From Listeria valentina (GTDB lineage: Bacteria > Bacillota > Bacilli > Lactobacillales > Listeriaceae), in contig NZ_JAATJW010000023.1 in the NCBI RefSeq assembly GCF_011800755.1, positions 1-37,498 of the forward strand: DNA of 37,498 bases, in the 5' to 3' direction. The translations under genes were made by a program, and so were the position numbers. The notes beneath the pieces were generated by a model. The model saw nothing but the letters and a program-made list of their open reading frames with translations, was not told the origin of the DNA and did not search any database. Positions 6,953 to 15,489 of the stretch are shown here, one piece after another. The stretch's first letter is position 1; each line of letters begins with the position of its first letter.

Positions 6953-8032
6953 ATGGATCGAGAATTAGCAATGTTGAAAGCATTGACAGATGCAAAAGGA
7001 ATTGCTGGAAATGAACGCCAACCAAGACAAGTGTTTGAATCTTACATAAAAGATGCTGCAGATGAGCTTCATCGTGATGGACTTGGAAGTAGTATTGCAC
7101 TTAAAAGAGGACAAGCAGAGGGACCTAAAGTGATGGTTACAGGCCACCTTGATGAAGTAGGTTTTATGGTTACTCAAATTGATGCAGGTGGTTTTATTAA
7201 ATTCCAAACGGTGGGGGGCTGGGTACCTCACGTTATGTTATCGCAAAAAGTTACGGTGATTACTCGTAGTGGCGAAGAAATCCCTGGCATTATTGGATCA
7301 AAGCCGCCTCATTTGATGACTGCAGCCGAACGTCAAAAATCCTTCGATATCAAGTCAATGTTTATTGATGTGGGCTCAAGTGATCGAGAAGAAACAGAAA
7401 GCTTCGGCATTCGTCCAGGAGATATGATCGTGCCGGCTTTTGAATTTACGACCATGAGAAATGAGAAGTTTTTACTTGCGAAAGCTTGGGACAATCGGAT
7501 TGGACTAGCAGTTGCGATCGAAGTCCTTAAAAATTTGCAAAATGAAAAACACCCTAATACTGTTTACGGAGTTGGTGCTGTCCAAGAAGAAGTGGGACTC
7601 CGTGGATCAAAAACGGCGGCTCATTTTGTTCAACCGGACATTGGCTTTGCTGTTGATGTTGGTATTGCTGGGGATACGCCAGGAATTAAACCGGAAGAAG
7701 CACAAAGTAAAATGGGCAAAGGTCCGCAAATCATTTTATACGACGCAACGCTCGTAAGTCATCCTGGATTGCGTAATTTTGTTACAGATGTGGCAGATGA
7801 ACTGGAAATTCCTTATCAATTTGATGCGATTCCTGGTGGTGGTACGGATGCTGGCTCCATTCACCTAACTGGGGACGGGGTTCCTGCTCTACCGGTCACG
7901 ATTGCAGCGCGTTATATTCATTCGAATGCTTCTATCATTCATCGGGATGATTTTGAAGCAACGGTCAAACTTTTAACGGAAGTTATCAAACGTTTGGATA
8001 GCGATACTGTGAAGAAAATTACTTTTGGCTGA
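6953..8032 (+). CDS. M42-family metallo-aminopeptidase (YsdC-like)
   Basis: A 359-residue cytoplasmic di-metal aminopeptidase; members of this family trim peptides and have often been misnamed endoglucanases. Metal ligands are visible: GHLDEVG (H65, D67), AWDNRIG, the catalytic QEEVGLRG glutamates, VDVG and the C-terminal RYIHS histidine. The ATG at 6953 is used because AAAGGATGTG lies just upstream and [11 protein letters not shown] is a typical start; the frame is open to 6926, but that codon sits next to the likely transcription start given TATAAT at 6913-6918. Monocistronic, with its own terminator downstream. Oligomeric tetrahedral (TET) assembly is known for the family, not shown here. 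Confidence 0.92.
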   Translation: MDRELAMLKALTDAKGIAGNERQPRQVFESYIKDAADELHRDGLGSSIALKRGQAEGPKVMVTGHLDEVGFMVTQIDAGGFIKFQTVGGWVPHVMLSQKVTVITRSGEEIPGIIGSKPPHLMTAAERQKSFDIKSMFIDVGSSDREETESFGIRPGDMIVPAFEFTTMRNEKFLLAKAWDNRIGLAVAIEVLKNLQNEKHPNTVYGVGAVQEEVGLRGSKTAAHFVQPDIGFAVDVGIAGDTPGIKPEEAQSKMGKGPQIILYDATLVSHPGLRNFVTDVADELEIPYQFDAIPGGGTDAGSIHLTGDGVPALPVTIAARYIHSNASIIHRDDFEATVKLLTEVIKRLDSDTVKKITFG

Positions 8033-8040
8033 GGTTTTAG

Positions 8041-8069
8041 AAAAGGCGCTCGCTTGTGGGCGCCTTTTT
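8041..8069 (+). terminator. Terminator of the M42 gene
   Basis: AAAAGGCGC pairs with GCGCCTTTT, followed by T. Confidence 0.88.
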
Positions 8070-8237
8070 AGATTGCTTTTTTGCGGATTCCTCTCTACAA
8101 TAGAAACAGATTGGTGAACGGCATCACTATGAGAATATAATTAGGTCTTTTTAACTAGAATGTTTATGAAGGAAAGCTATTGTATAAAAGCAAACCTTTA
8201 TTTTTAGATTACAGAAATATTACAAAGGAGGGGTTGG

Positions 8238-8993
8238 ATGGAACTTATTCAGTCCACCAAAAATGAACGCGTCAAAAAATGGAAAAAATTGATGATGAAA
8301 AAAGGGCGCATGGAGCAAGGAACTTATCTGGTTGAGGGCTTTCATTTAGTGGAAGAAGCGCTTAAGCAAGATGGTCTAGTTGAAGAAGTGATCGTTGAGG
8401 AAGGTTTGTCACTTGATTTTGAAGGAACTAGTGAAATTCGGATGCATCTAGTGAGTCATGAGGTTAGTCATTATTTAAGCGAAACAAAAAGCGAGCAGGG
8501 GGTTTTTGCGGTTGTCAAAATGACGGAGCCCGAGCTTTTGTTTCTTGTGGATAAAAAGTTCTTGATTCTTGATGCGGTGCAGGATCCAGGCAATGTCGGA
8601 ACGCTGATTCGTACGGCGGACGCAGCTGGGTTTGATGCGGTTATTCTTGGTACGGGCTCGGCGGATTTGTATAATCCAAAGGTGATACGGAGCGCACAAG
8701 GGAGCCATTTTCATATTCCTGTGATTAGCGGGAACCTTGCGGACTGGCTTTTTAGACTGATGGATGAAGAAGTTCCAGTTTATGGTGCTTTTTTAGATGA
8801 AACGGCGATGCCTTACGATCAAATTCCTAAAAAAGAATCGTTCGGGCTAGTTGTTGGGAATGAAGGAAATGGGATTTCAAAAGCCGTTGAAGAAAAAATT
8901 CGACATAAAGTCTATATTCCAATTTTTGGTGAAAGTGAATCGCTTAACGTTTCTGTTGCGGCAGGTATTTTGATGTATGCGCTGCGTAAATAA
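8238..8993 (+). CDS. TrmH/SpoU-family RNA 2'-O-methyltransferase (YsgA-like)
   Basis: A 251-residue SPOUT methyltransferase that would use S-adenosylmethionine to methylate a ribose 2'-OH in rRNA or tRNA. An N-terminal substrate-binding domain (STKNERVKKWKKL, YLVEGFHLVEEAL) precedes the knotted catalytic domain with its three motifs: DPGNVGTLIRTADAAGFD at about 114-131, VVGNEGNGIS, and SLNVSVAAGILMYALR at the end. AAAGGAGG lies 9 nt before the ATG. In Bacillus and Listeria this gene sits just upstream of pheST, as here. A ~165-bp leader region precedes it, with TATAAT at 8136-8141 as a possible -10. The target nucleotide is unknown. Confidence 0.92.
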   Translation: MELIQSTKNERVKKWKKLMMKKGRMEQGTYLVEGFHLVEEALKQDGLVEEVIVEEGLSLDFEGTSEIRMHLVSHEVSHYLSETKSEQGVFAVVKMTEPELLFLVDKKFLILDAVQDPGNVGTLIRTADAAGFDAVILGTGSADLYNPKVIRSAQGSHFHIPVISGNLADWLFRLMDEEVPVYGAFLDETAMPYDQIPKKESFGLVVGNEGNGISKAVEEKIRHKVYIPIFGESESLNVSVAAGILMYALRK

Positions 8994-9031
8994 AAACCTT
9001 GAAAGAGAAAAGCTCTCCTTCAAGGTTTATT
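8994..9031. terminator. Bidirectional terminator between convergent genes
   Basis: AAACCTTGAA...TTCAAGGTTT with an inner GAGA/TCTC pairing separates the rightward methyltransferase from the leftward DUF6054 gene. The U-tract is better on the minus strand (TTTTTATTT). Confidence 0.85.
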
Positions 9032-9386
9032 CCTTAGATTCTTTTAAGTTGATTTCATTGATTAAAACGGGGTGCAGTGCTTTTTGAACAGAACGAATGT
9101 AGCTGTTAGCGGCTCCCCAATCGATCTTAAAGATTAAGCCATCAGAGCTTCCTGTTGAAATTGCTGTAACTTCTGATTCTCCGTGGAAGTTATTGATGTT
9201 GATAAAAAGAGCTGCTCGATTGGAAGCACGAAAGTAGTATTTTTCGTATGCAAGTGTTGCCAATTTCTTCCCTCCGCCAAAATCACGTATTTCTTCAAAA
9301 ACAGGGGTGCTAGTCGCTTGCGAAAGTTTAATCATATTCGTGGTTTCTTCAACAGAGCTCTTAACAATATAACGACGACTTGGCAT
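9027..9386 (-). CDS. DUF6054-family protein
   Basis: A 119-residue soluble protein without signal peptide or membrane segment. The sequence (FEEIRDFGGGKKLATLAYEKYYFRASNRAALFI, then GESEVTAISTGSSDGLIFKIDWGAANSYIRSV) resembles the small uncharacterised DUF6054 family of Firmicutes; I recognise the pattern but know no function. GAGGAGTGAG lies just before the ATG, and a sigma-A promoter is present upstream. It is the only leftward gene in this neighbourhood and is transcribed divergently from the HxlR regulator, so control by that regulator is possible but unproven. Confidence 0.72.
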   Translation of the reverse strand: MPSRRYIVKSSVEETTNMIKLSQATSTPVFEEIRDFGGGKKLATLAYEKYYFRASNRAALFININNFHGESEVTAISTGSSDGLIFKIDWGAANSYIRSVQKALHPVLINEINLKESKE

Positions 9387-9417
9387 TTATCTCACTCCTC
9401 TCTGTTCACTTTCTTCT

Positions 9418-9446
9418 ATTGTAAGCCCGTCCTTTTAATTTCGCAA
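9418..9446 (-). promoter_or_regulatory. Promoter of the DUF6054 gene
   Basis: On the minus strand TTGCGA (9446-9441) and TACAAT (9423-9418) are separated by 17 bp. Confidence 0.65.
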
Positions 9447-9484
9447 TCCTACTATTAAAAAATAAGCAACGTGGAATTAATTAG

Positions 9485-9513
9485 TTACTTTCTGTTTGGT
9501 TTTATGCTATAAT
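9485..9513 (+). promoter_or_regulatory. Promoter of the HxlR gene
   Basis: Extended -10 TGCTATAAT at 9505-9513 with a weak -35 (TTACTT, 9485-9490) at 17 bp. It lies back-to-back with the leftward DUF6054 promoter. Confidence 0.65.
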
Positions 9514-9532
9514 ACAACGTGAGGTGAGAATT

Positions 9533-9865
9533 ATGACGGAAGCACATAAAGTTTGTCCAAAGTTTGAATCCGCATTTCAGCTTCTTGGAAAGCGCTGGAC
9601 GGGGCTGATTATTAACGTCCTTTTAACAGGTCCGAAGCGTTTTAAACAGGTAGCGGGAGAAATTCCGCAAATGAGCGATCGTGTACTAGCTGAACGTTTG
9701 AAAGAACTGGAAGAAATGGAAATTGTTGTCAGACAAGTTTATCCAGAGACGCCTGTTCGCATTGAATATACATTAACAGCAAAAGGCAAAGATTTAAAAA
9801 AAGTTATGGAACAAGTCCAGTGCTGGGCTGACAGATGGATTCCACTTGAACAGACTGCAGAGTGA
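9533..9865 (+). CDS. HxlR-family winged-helix regulator
   Basis: A 110-residue MarR-like winged-helix protein. CPKFESAFQLLGKRWTGLII (8-27), GPKRFKQVAGEIPQMSDRVLAERLKELE and the wing VYPETPVRIEYTLTAKGKDL are the HxlR signature. The N-terminal cysteine C8 corresponds to the redox-sensing position of several members (YodB, HypR type), so thiol or quinone stress sensing is plausible. The ATG at 9533 is preferred over GTG 9524 because the latter is part of the GAGGTGAG ribosome site. It is divergent from a DUF6054 gene and followed by a DUF4430-ECF pair after a hairpin terminator. Confidence 0.9.
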   Translation: MTEAHKVCPKFESAFQLLGKRWTGLIINVLLTGPKRFKQVAGEIPQMSDRVLAERLKELEEMEIVVRQVYPETPVRIEYTLTAKGKDLKKVMEQVQCWADRWIPLEQTAE

Positions 9866-9878
9866 TGAGATAATAAGA

Positions 9879-9914
9879 AACATGGCAATCGTGAGAATTG
9901 CTGTGTTTTTTATT
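9879..9914 (+). terminator. Terminator or attenuator after hxlR
   Basis: An 11-bp stem (AACATGGCAAT with ATTGCTGTGTT, two G-T pairs) followed by TTTTTTATTTT. A candidate promoter (TTGAAC 9846-9851, GATAAT 9869-9874, 17 bp) reads into it, so it could also act as a leader hairpin for the lipoprotein gene. Confidence 0.75.
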
Positions 9915-9935
9915 TTGACAAAAAGGGGAGTGAAC

Positions 9936-10325
9936 ATGAAAAAGAAAGTCATTTTGATAACACTGGCTATGATTGTTTTGGTACTTTCAGCGTGTTCTTT
10001 CGGAACGCAGAAAGAATCAACGAAAAAGGAAGTACCAAACATTGCGGTTACGATCCAAGTAACGAAAAATGAAGGTAAAGAAAAACTTGAAACGAAAAAA
10101 GTCGAAGCCAAAAAAGGAACCACGCTTTATCAAATGCTTCAAGACAACTTTAAAATTGAAGATGATAAGGGAATGATTACCTCTATTAATCAAGTTTCTC
10201 AAGATGAAAAAGCTGGACTTTACTGGTTTATTGAAATAAATGGCAAATTTGCAACGAAAGGTGCCAAAGAAACGAAACCTAAAAATGGTGATAAAGTGAG
10301 TTTTGATCTCCATGAAGCCAACTAA
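9936..10325 (+). CDS. DUF4430-domain lipoprotein
   Basis: A 129-residue exported lipoprotein: MKKKVILITLAMIVLVLSAC is a type II signal peptide with lipobox LSAC and lipidated C20. The mature part (IQVTKNEGK, GTTLYQML, GLYWFIEINGKFATKG, KPKNGDKVSFDL) matches DUF4430, whose fold resembles the C-terminal domain of transcobalamin/intrinsic factor. The ATG at 9936 follows AAAGGGGAG. Its last 14 bases overlap an ECF-transporter S component, so the two are translationally coupled. Together they suggest capture at the membrane surface of a vitamin-like ligand, possibly a corrinoid, for import; this is inference from domain and neighbour. Confidence 0.85.
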   Translation: MKKKVILITLAMIVLVLSACSFGTQKESTKKEVPNIAVTIQVTKNEGKEKLETKKVEAKKGTTLYQMLQDNFKIEDDKGMITSINQVSQDEKAGLYWFIEINGKFATKGAKETKPKNGDKVSFDLHEAN

Positions 10326-10857
10326 TCAAACATTTAAGTTTTCACTGAAGAATACGAAAATATTAGCGCTTTTAGCAGTGTTTTCAGCGCTTGCGGCAGC
10401 GGGAAGAATTTTATTCGCCCCGCTGCCTAATATTCAACCGGTTACAGCACTTGTCGTGATGCTCACCTTATTATGCGGGATTCGCTTTGGTCTATTATTT
10501 GCGACGCTTACGATGGTCGTTTCTAATTTTGTCTTAGGACTGGGTATTTGGACGATCGGACAAGTTTTAGGATATGCTTTAATTGCACTTTTAACAGGCT
10601 TACTACTTCGACCGTATATGCAAAAAATCCCGCTTTGGGGAACCGCACTTTTTTGTGGGTTAATGGGATATGTTTATGGACTTACTCAAGCGCTTTTCAT
10701 TGCTCCTATTTATGGGTTTTCTCATTTTTGGGTCTATTACCTTGCAGGGCTATCCTTTGATACTCTTCATGCGATCGGAAATGTTGCCTTTTATCTTGTT
10801 TTGGCTCCCATTTTTTCCCCGCTTTTAACTCGCTTTTTGCAGAAATACACTTGCTAA
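10312..10857 (+). CDS. ECF transporter S component (vitamin uptake)
   Basis: A 181-residue integral membrane protein with about six hydrophobic helices and almost no soluble domain, typical of energy-coupling-factor substrate-binding (S) subunits. The segment AAAGRILFAPLPNIQPVTAL and the following SNFVLGLGIWTIGQ stretch resemble S components linked to cobalamin-type or related uptake. ATG 10312 is chosen over TTG 10303; it overlaps the end of the lipoprotein gene by 14 bp. The AAT module (EcfA/A'/T) is not in the window, so it presumably shares a group II module encoded elsewhere. The promoter of the pheS leader begins inside its 3' end. Ligand uncertain. Confidence 0.85.
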   Translation: MKPTNQTFKFSLKNTKILALLAVFSALAAAGRILFAPLPNIQPVTALVVMLTLLCGIRFGLLFATLTMVVSNFVLGLGIWTIGQVLGYALIALLTGLLLRPYMQKIPLWGTALFCGLMGYVYGLTQALFIAPIYGFSHFWVYYLAGLSFDTLHAIGNVAFYLVLAPIFSPLLTRFLQKYTC

Positions 10858-10878
10858 TTTAAACGAAACTGTTATAAT
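10851..10878 (+). promoter_or_regulatory. Promoter of the T-box/pheST operon
   Basis: TTGCTA (10851-10856) and TATAAT (10873-10878) with a 16-bp spacer, immediately upstream of the T-box leader and overlapping the stop codon of the ECF S gene. Confidence 0.75.
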
Positions 10879-10885
10879 GAGAAGT

Positions 10886-11146
10886 AATTAAATGATGCAA
10901 AAGACGATGACGGAGACAAGTAGCAAAGAGATTCTTGCCGAGGGAGAAGCGGTCTATAGACTGGAAGCCGCTTTACTAGATGCTTTGTGAACATTTCAAC
11001 TCTAACAGTCGCTGTCGGGAACTTAATGTGAAAGGCAGATCGGTGAAAAGCCGTTATGTGAATGAAGTGAAAGCAGTTTTTCTGCTTTTATTAGGGTGGT
11101 ACCGCGAGCTAACCTCGTCCCTTTGTGGATAGAGGTTTTTTATTTT
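10886..11146 (+). promoter_or_regulatory. T-box leader (tRNA-Phe sensing) of pheST
   Basis: The ~260-nt leader has the invariant T-box sequence AGGGTGGTACCGCG at 11093-11106, a long stem I with an apical AGCGG/CCGCT hairpin near 10947-10973, and a candidate Phe specifier codon TTC at 10995-10997. A terminator stem AACCTC/GAGGTT (11111-11142) followed by T-rich sequence is the off state; pairing of uncharged tRNA-Phe with the T-box bulge would stabilise the antiterminator and allow pheST transcription. The specifier assignment is by eye and agrees with the downstream genes. Confidence 0.95.
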
Positions 11147-11170
11147 GTCTAAAAAAGGAGTGTGGTTCTT

Positions 11171-12223
11171 TTGTTAAAGCAACTGGAAACGTTGGAAAAA
11201 GAAGCTATTCAAGAAATTGAACAAGCTGAGAGTTTAAAAGTACTCAATGATTTGCGTGTGAAATATCTAGGGAAAAAAGGCCCGATCACAGAGATCATGA
11301 AACAAATGGGAAAACTGTCGAATGAGGAAAAACCGCTTGTCGGAGCAAAAGCAAATGAAGTTCGAACGGAAATTAGTACAAAAATCAAGCACAAGCAAGA
11401 AGGACTAGAAGAGGCTGAGCTGATGAAACAGCTTGAAAATGAATCAATTGATGTGACTCTTCCAGGAACAAAAGTACCTACTGGAACCACTCACTTGCTG
11501 ACACAAGTCATTGATGAGCTTACAGATATGTTCGTTGGGATGGGTTACCGGATTGCAGAAGGACCAGAAGTGGAGCTTGATTATTATAACTTCGAGGCAT
11601 TAAATTTACCAAAAGGTCATCCGGCGCGAGATATGCAAGATAGCTTTTATATTACAGAAAATACTTTGTTACGGACGCAAACTTCGCCTGTTCAAGCGCG
11701 GACGATGGAAAACCATGATTTTAAAAATGGACCAATCAAGATCATTTGCCCAGGGAAAGTTTACCGTCGTGATAATGATGATGCGACGCACTCCCATCAA
11801 TTTACGCAAATTGAAGGGCTAGTAGTTGGAGAAAATATTACGTTTGCTGATTTAAAGGGAACGCTAACTGTTCTTGCAAAGCGGATGTTCGGGGAAGATC
11901 GAGAAATCCGTCTTCGTCCAAGCTTCTTCCCATTCACAGAGCCATCTGTTGAAATGGATATTTCTTGTTTTGCTTGTGGCGGTGAAGGATGCCGGACTTG
12001 TAAAGGAACAGGATGGATCGAAATTCTTGGATCTGGACTCGTGCACCCTCGCGTATTAGAAATGTCCGGAATTGATTCCAGTAAATATAGCGGTTTCGCT
12101 TTTGGACTTGGTCCAGAACGTGTCGCCATGTTGAAATATGGAGTAGATGATATTCGTCATCTTTATACGAATGATTTACGTTTTTCTAAACAATTTGAAG
12201 CAAAAGAAATGGGGGAAAGATAA
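11171..12223 (+). CDS. pheS: Phenylalanine-tRNA ligase alpha subunit
   Basis: The 350-residue catalytic subunit of the alpha2-beta2 enzyme that charges tRNA-Phe. The N-terminal coiled-coil arm (about 1-85) is followed by the class II core: motif 2 region [21 protein letters not shown], and motif 3 [17 protein letters not shown] near the end. [17 protein letters not shown] cysteine cluster lies in the core, as in other Bacillales PheS. The start is set at TTG 11171: AAGGAG ends 9 nt upstream and the resulting length is that expected for Listeria; the in-frame GTG at 11162 abuts the Shine-Dalgarno. The stop codon is directly followed by the pheT ATG. Confidence 0.98.
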   Translation: MLKQLETLEKEAIQEIEQAESLKVLNDLRVKYLGKKGPITEIMKQMGKLSNEEKPLVGAKANEVRTEISTKIKHKQEGLEEAELMKQLENESIDVTLPGTKVPTGTTHLLTQVIDELTDMFVGMGYRIAEGPEVELDYYNFEALNLPKGHPARDMQDSFYITENTLLRTQTSPVQARTMENHDFKNGPIKIICPGKVYRRDNDDATHSHQFTQIEGLVVGENITFADLKGTLTVLAKRMFGEDREIRLRPSFFPFTEPSVEMDISCFACGGEGCRTCKGTGWIEILGSGLVHPRVLEMSGIDSSKYSGFAFGLGPERVAMLKYGVDDIRHLYTNDLRFSKQFEAKEMGER

Positions 12224-14632
12224 ATGTTAGTTTCTTATAATTGGGTCAAAAAATTCTTCCCAGATCTTAAACTGGATGCGGATGAACTGGCAGAAGCGAT
12301 TACGCGTACCGGGATTGAAATTGAAGGCGTGGATCATTTAGACCGGGAATTGAAAAATTTGGTAGTCGGAGAAGTATTAACTTGTGAGCCGCATCCAAGT
12401 GCCGATAAATTGAAAAAAACAACGGTTCAAGTTGATGGAGATGAAGTAGTTCAAATTATCTGCGGGGCCCCGAATGTGGCTCAAGGTCAGAAAGTAATCG
12501 TGGCACGTGTAGGTGCTAAGCTTCCAGGCGGAATGAAAATCAAGCGTGCAAAACTTCGCGGGGAAGTTTCAGAAGGTATGATTTGCTCGCTACAAGAACT
12601 AGGCTTTGATAGTAGTGTGGTTCCAAAAGCATATCAAGATGGAATTTATGTCTTACCAGATGATGTAACAGTTGGAGCGAGCGCGATTACACTTTTTGGT
12701 TTAGATGATGCGATCCTTGATATGGCGATTACACCAAACCGTGCCGATGCGCTTGGCATGACTGGGATTGCACATGAAGTTGGAGCGATCGTCCATGAAA
12801 AACCCCTTTTACCAGAGCAGCCGGATGTTTCGGAGGCAGGCTCGATTGAAGGGAAAGTAGAAGTCGCGATTACAGATAAAGAAACGACGCCTTATTATGC
12901 GGTTCGCTTAATTGAAGGTGTAAAAGTTGCTGAATCGCCTCTTTGGCTGCAAGCGACTTTGATGAAAGCGGGAATTAGACCGCACAGCAATATCGTGGAT
13001 GTTACAAACTATATCAATTTGCTTTATGCGCAACCTCTTCATTCTTTTGATTATGACAAAGTTGGAAGTAAAAAAATTGAAGTTCGTTTGGCACGTGCTG
13101 GGGAACAAATTGAAACGCTCGACGGGAAAGAACGAGAGCTTTCAGACAACCATATTGTCGTGACGAATGGCAAAGAACCGATTGCGATCGCTGGGATCAT
13201 GGGCGGAGCAAGCTCGGAAGTTTCAGCGGATACGACACAAGTTTTACTGGAAGACGCTATTTTTGATAGTAAATATATCGGTGAAGCGTCTAGAGAACTT
13301 GGGATTCGTACGGAAGCAAGCATTCGCTATGACAAAGGAAGCGATGCATTTAAAGTGGAACAAGCGCTTGCTCATGGCGCAGCACTGATTGCTGAGCTTG
13401 GCGGTGGGCGCATGTTATCTGGCGTCTCTGAAGTGGATAACCGTGACGCGTATCAAAACGAAATCGTAACGAGTTTCAAGCGGGTGAATCGCTTACTCGG
13501 AACAGATATTTCTAGCGAAGAAATGGCTGAAGTGTTTGATCGTCTTCAGTTTGAAACGCACTTTGACGGCGACGAGATTCGAGTGGAGGTTCCGTCGAGA
13601 CGTTGGGATATCTCGATTGAAGCAGATATTTTAGAAGAAGTGGCGCGGATTTACGGCTATGACAAGATTCCTGCGACGCTTCCAAAAGCGGAGTCGGCAG
13701 GTGGATTTACAAACGAACAACTACTTCGCCGAGAAACGCGGAATTACCTTGAGGCAACTGGTTTAAATCAGGCGCTTACGTATTCGCTTGTTTCAGAAAA
13801 AGAAGCAAAACGGCTAGCGCTTTCGGAAGAAAAAATGGTTCGGCTCAAGATGCCAATGAGTGAGGAGCACAGCACGCTTCGGACGAGTTTAGTTCCAAGT
13901 TTACTGCAAGCGGCAAGTTATAATGTGGCTCGGAAAAATACAGATGTCTTTTTCTTCGAACTTGGGAATGTGTATTACGGCACGGAAGGAGATGCCCTTC
14001 CAATTGAAGAGGAGCACTTGGCCATTTTGATGACGGGAAATTATACGTCTCCGAGCTGGAAAGATCAGGCTCAAGCTGTCGATTTCTTCTTGTTAAAAGG
14101 CATTTTGGAAGGCTTAGCAGAACGCCTTGGACTGGCTGCGCCTTTCCAATTTGAAAAACGCGTGATGGAAGAGCGCCATCCAGGTCGAGCAGCGGTCATT
14201 CTGCTTGGCGAAAGCGAAGTAGGTTATATCGCGGAACTTCATCCGCGCGTAGAAAAAGAATTTGATTTAGAAGCCACTTATGTAGCTGAATTAAATTTTG
14301 AAGCGATCCTTAGTGCCCAGAAGAAACAAGTTGAATATGCACCGATTGCTCGTTATCCAGAAATGACGCGTGATATTGCTCTATTAGTTGACCGGACTGT
14401 TGAAAATGGAGCCATTGAAAGTGTTATTCGCGAAAATGGAGGCAAGTTGCTAAAAGAAGTGAAATTGTTCGATATCTTTGAAGGAGAAAGTATCGGTCAA
14501 GATAAAAAATCTGTGGCTTATACGCTTACTTTCTTAGATTTAGAGCGGACACTTGTAGAAGAAGAAGTGACAGCTGCAACAGAACAAGTCACAAAAGCGC
14601 TCAAAGCAAAACTTGGAGCAGTCATTCGCTAG
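12224..14632 (+). CDS. pheT: Phenylalanine-tRNA ligase beta subunit
   Basis: The 802-residue beta subunit, which holds the tRNA-binding and editing functions. Domains in order: EMAP-like tRNA-binding domain at about 40-150 (VVGEVLTCEPHPSADKL), B3/B4 editing domain at about 210-400 (including the HSFDYDKV region), B5 at about 405-475, a class II-like catalytic-fold domain, and the C-terminal ferredoxin-fold anticodon-binding domain from about 708 (YPEMTRDIALLVD) to the end. Length fits the family. Starts at the base after the pheS stop, so translation is coupled; co-controlled by the T-box. A strong terminator follows. Confidence 0.98.
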   Translation: MLVSYNWVKKFFPDLKLDADELAEAITRTGIEIEGVDHLDRELKNLVVGEVLTCEPHPSADKLKKTTVQVDGDEVVQIICGAPNVAQGQKVIVARVGAKLPGGMKIKRAKLRGEVSEGMICSLQELGFDSSVVPKAYQDGIYVLPDDVTVGASAITLFGLDDAILDMAITPNRADALGMTGIAHEVGAIVHEKPLLPEQPDVSEAGSIEGKVEVAITDKETTPYYAVRLIEGVKVAESPLWLQATLMKAGIRPHSNIVDVTNYINLLYAQPLHSFDYDKVGSKKIEVRLARAGEQIETLDGKERELSDNHIVVTNGKEPIAIAGIMGGASSEVSADTTQVLLEDAIFDSKYIGEASRELGIRTEASIRYDKGSDAFKVEQALAHGAALIAELGGGRMLSGVSEVDNRDAYQNEIVTSFKRVNRLLGTDISSEEMAEVFDRLQFETHFDGDEIRVEVPSRRWDISIEADILEEVARIYGYDKIPATLPKAESAGGFTNEQLLRRETRNYLEATGLNQALTYSLVSEKEAKRLALSEEKMVRLKMPMSEEHSTLRTSLVPSLLQAASYNVARKNTDVFFFELGNVYYGTEGDALPIEEEHLAILMTGNYTSPSWKDQAQAVDFFLLKGILEGLAERLGLAAPFQFEKRVMEERHPGRAAVILLGESEVGYIAELHPRVEKEFDLEATYVAELNFEAILSAQKKQVEYAPIARYPEMTRDIALLVDRTVENGAIESVIRENGGKLLKEVKLFDIFEGESIGQDKKSVAYTLTFLDLERTLVEEEVTAATEQVTKALKAKLGAVIR

Positions 14633-14640
14633 AAGATTTA

Positions 14641-14686
14641 AAGAGAAATTGGGTTGTTTTTAAGACTACCCAATTTCTTTTTGTCT
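14641..14686 (+). terminator. Terminator of pheST
   Basis: AGAAATTGGGT pairs with ACCCAATTTCT around a ~13-nt loop, followed by TTTTTGTCTTTTTTT. Confidence 0.92.
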
Positions 14687-14701
14687 TTTTTTGTTCTTTT
14701 C

Positions 14702-14730
14702 TTCACAGATGAATGGAGGTTCGATATAAT
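14702..14730 (+). promoter_or_regulatory. Promoter of the ABC transporter operon
   Basis: TTCACA (14702-14707) and TATAAT (14725-14730) with a 17-bp spacer; the expected transcript begins about 10 nt before the first candidate start codon. Confidence 0.75.
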
Positions 14731-14747
14731 AGAAGAAAATAAATTTT

Positions 14748-15470
14748 ATGAAAATGGGGCTTGAGAAATTGACATATGTAAAATTAAAAGATGTATATAA
14801 ACGCTATCAGATGGGCGAAAGTATTGTAACAGCCAATGATGGGATTGATTTTGAAATTAAGCAAGGAGAATTTGTAGTGATTGTCGGTCCTTCTGGAGCA
14901 GGAAAATCAACGGTCTTGAATATTTTGGGTGGAATGGATACGTGTGATGCGGGAGAGGTTCTTGTCGATGGCACGGATATTGCTCAAATGAATGCGAAAC
15001 AATTGACAAGTTATCGTAGAACGGACGTTGGTTTCGTTTTTCAATTTTACAATCTCGTTCCTAATTTAACGGCTAAAGAAAATGTGGAACTTGCGGCTCA
15101 AATTGTTCCAGAAGCTTTGGATGCGAAAGAAGTGCTCGGCCGTGTTGGATTGTCTCATCGATTAGACAATTTTCCTGTGCAACTTTCAGGTGGAGAACAA
15201 CAGCGAGTGGCGATCGCACGGGCGCTTGCAAAAGCGCCTAAACTGCTTCTTTGTGATGAGCCAACTGGGGCACTTGATTATGAAACGGGGAAGTCCGTTT
15301 TAAAATTACTTCAAGAAACATGTGAACAAACTGGAACGACAGTGATTGTTATTACCCATAATACGGCGATTACCCCGATTGCGAACCGGATCATTGAAAT
15401 TAACGATGCCAAAGTGCGTCAAATTCGTGAAAATCCGCAACCTGTCTCGATTGACAGCATTGAGTGGTAA
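14748..15470 (+). CDS. ABC transporter ATP-binding protein (MacB/LolD type)
   Basis: A 240-residue nucleotide-binding domain. Walker [10 protein letters not shown] (47-55), Q-loop [11 protein letters not shown], signature LSGGEQQR, Walker [13 protein letters not shown] and the H-loop histidine in VIVITHN are all present, so it should hydrolyse ATP. The subfamily is that pairing with FtsX-like permeases, and such a permease follows after 19 nt. The start is uncertain: ATG 14748, ATG 14754 and TTG 14769 are all in frame and none has a strong Shine-Dalgarno; [13 protein letters not shown] (from TTG) is the usual beginning of this family and GGGG lies about 9 nt before it. Corresponds to lmo1223 in L. 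monocytogenes gene order. Confidence 0.93.
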   Translation: MKMGLEKLTYVKLKDVYKRYQMGESIVTANDGIDFEIKQGEFVVIVGPSGAGKSTVLNILGGMDTCDAGEVLVDGTDIAQMNAKQLTSYRRTDVGFVFQFYNLVPNLTAKENVELAAQIVPEALDAKEVLGRVGLSHRLDNFPVQLSGGEQQRVAIARALAKAPKLLLCDEPTGALDYETGKSVLKLLQETCEQTGTTVIVITHNTAITPIANRIIEINDAKVRQIRENPQPVSIDSIEW

Positions 15471-15489
15471 GAAAGGAGGCGGATGAATT

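Noticed and set aside
9183-9458. Rightward open frame of 91 codons opposite the DUF6054 gene
   Set aside because: It is the antisense of a gene with a good promoter, ribosome site and family match; it has no such signals of its own.
11797-12129. Leftward open frames inside pheS
   Set aside because: Shadow frames of a highly conserved gene.
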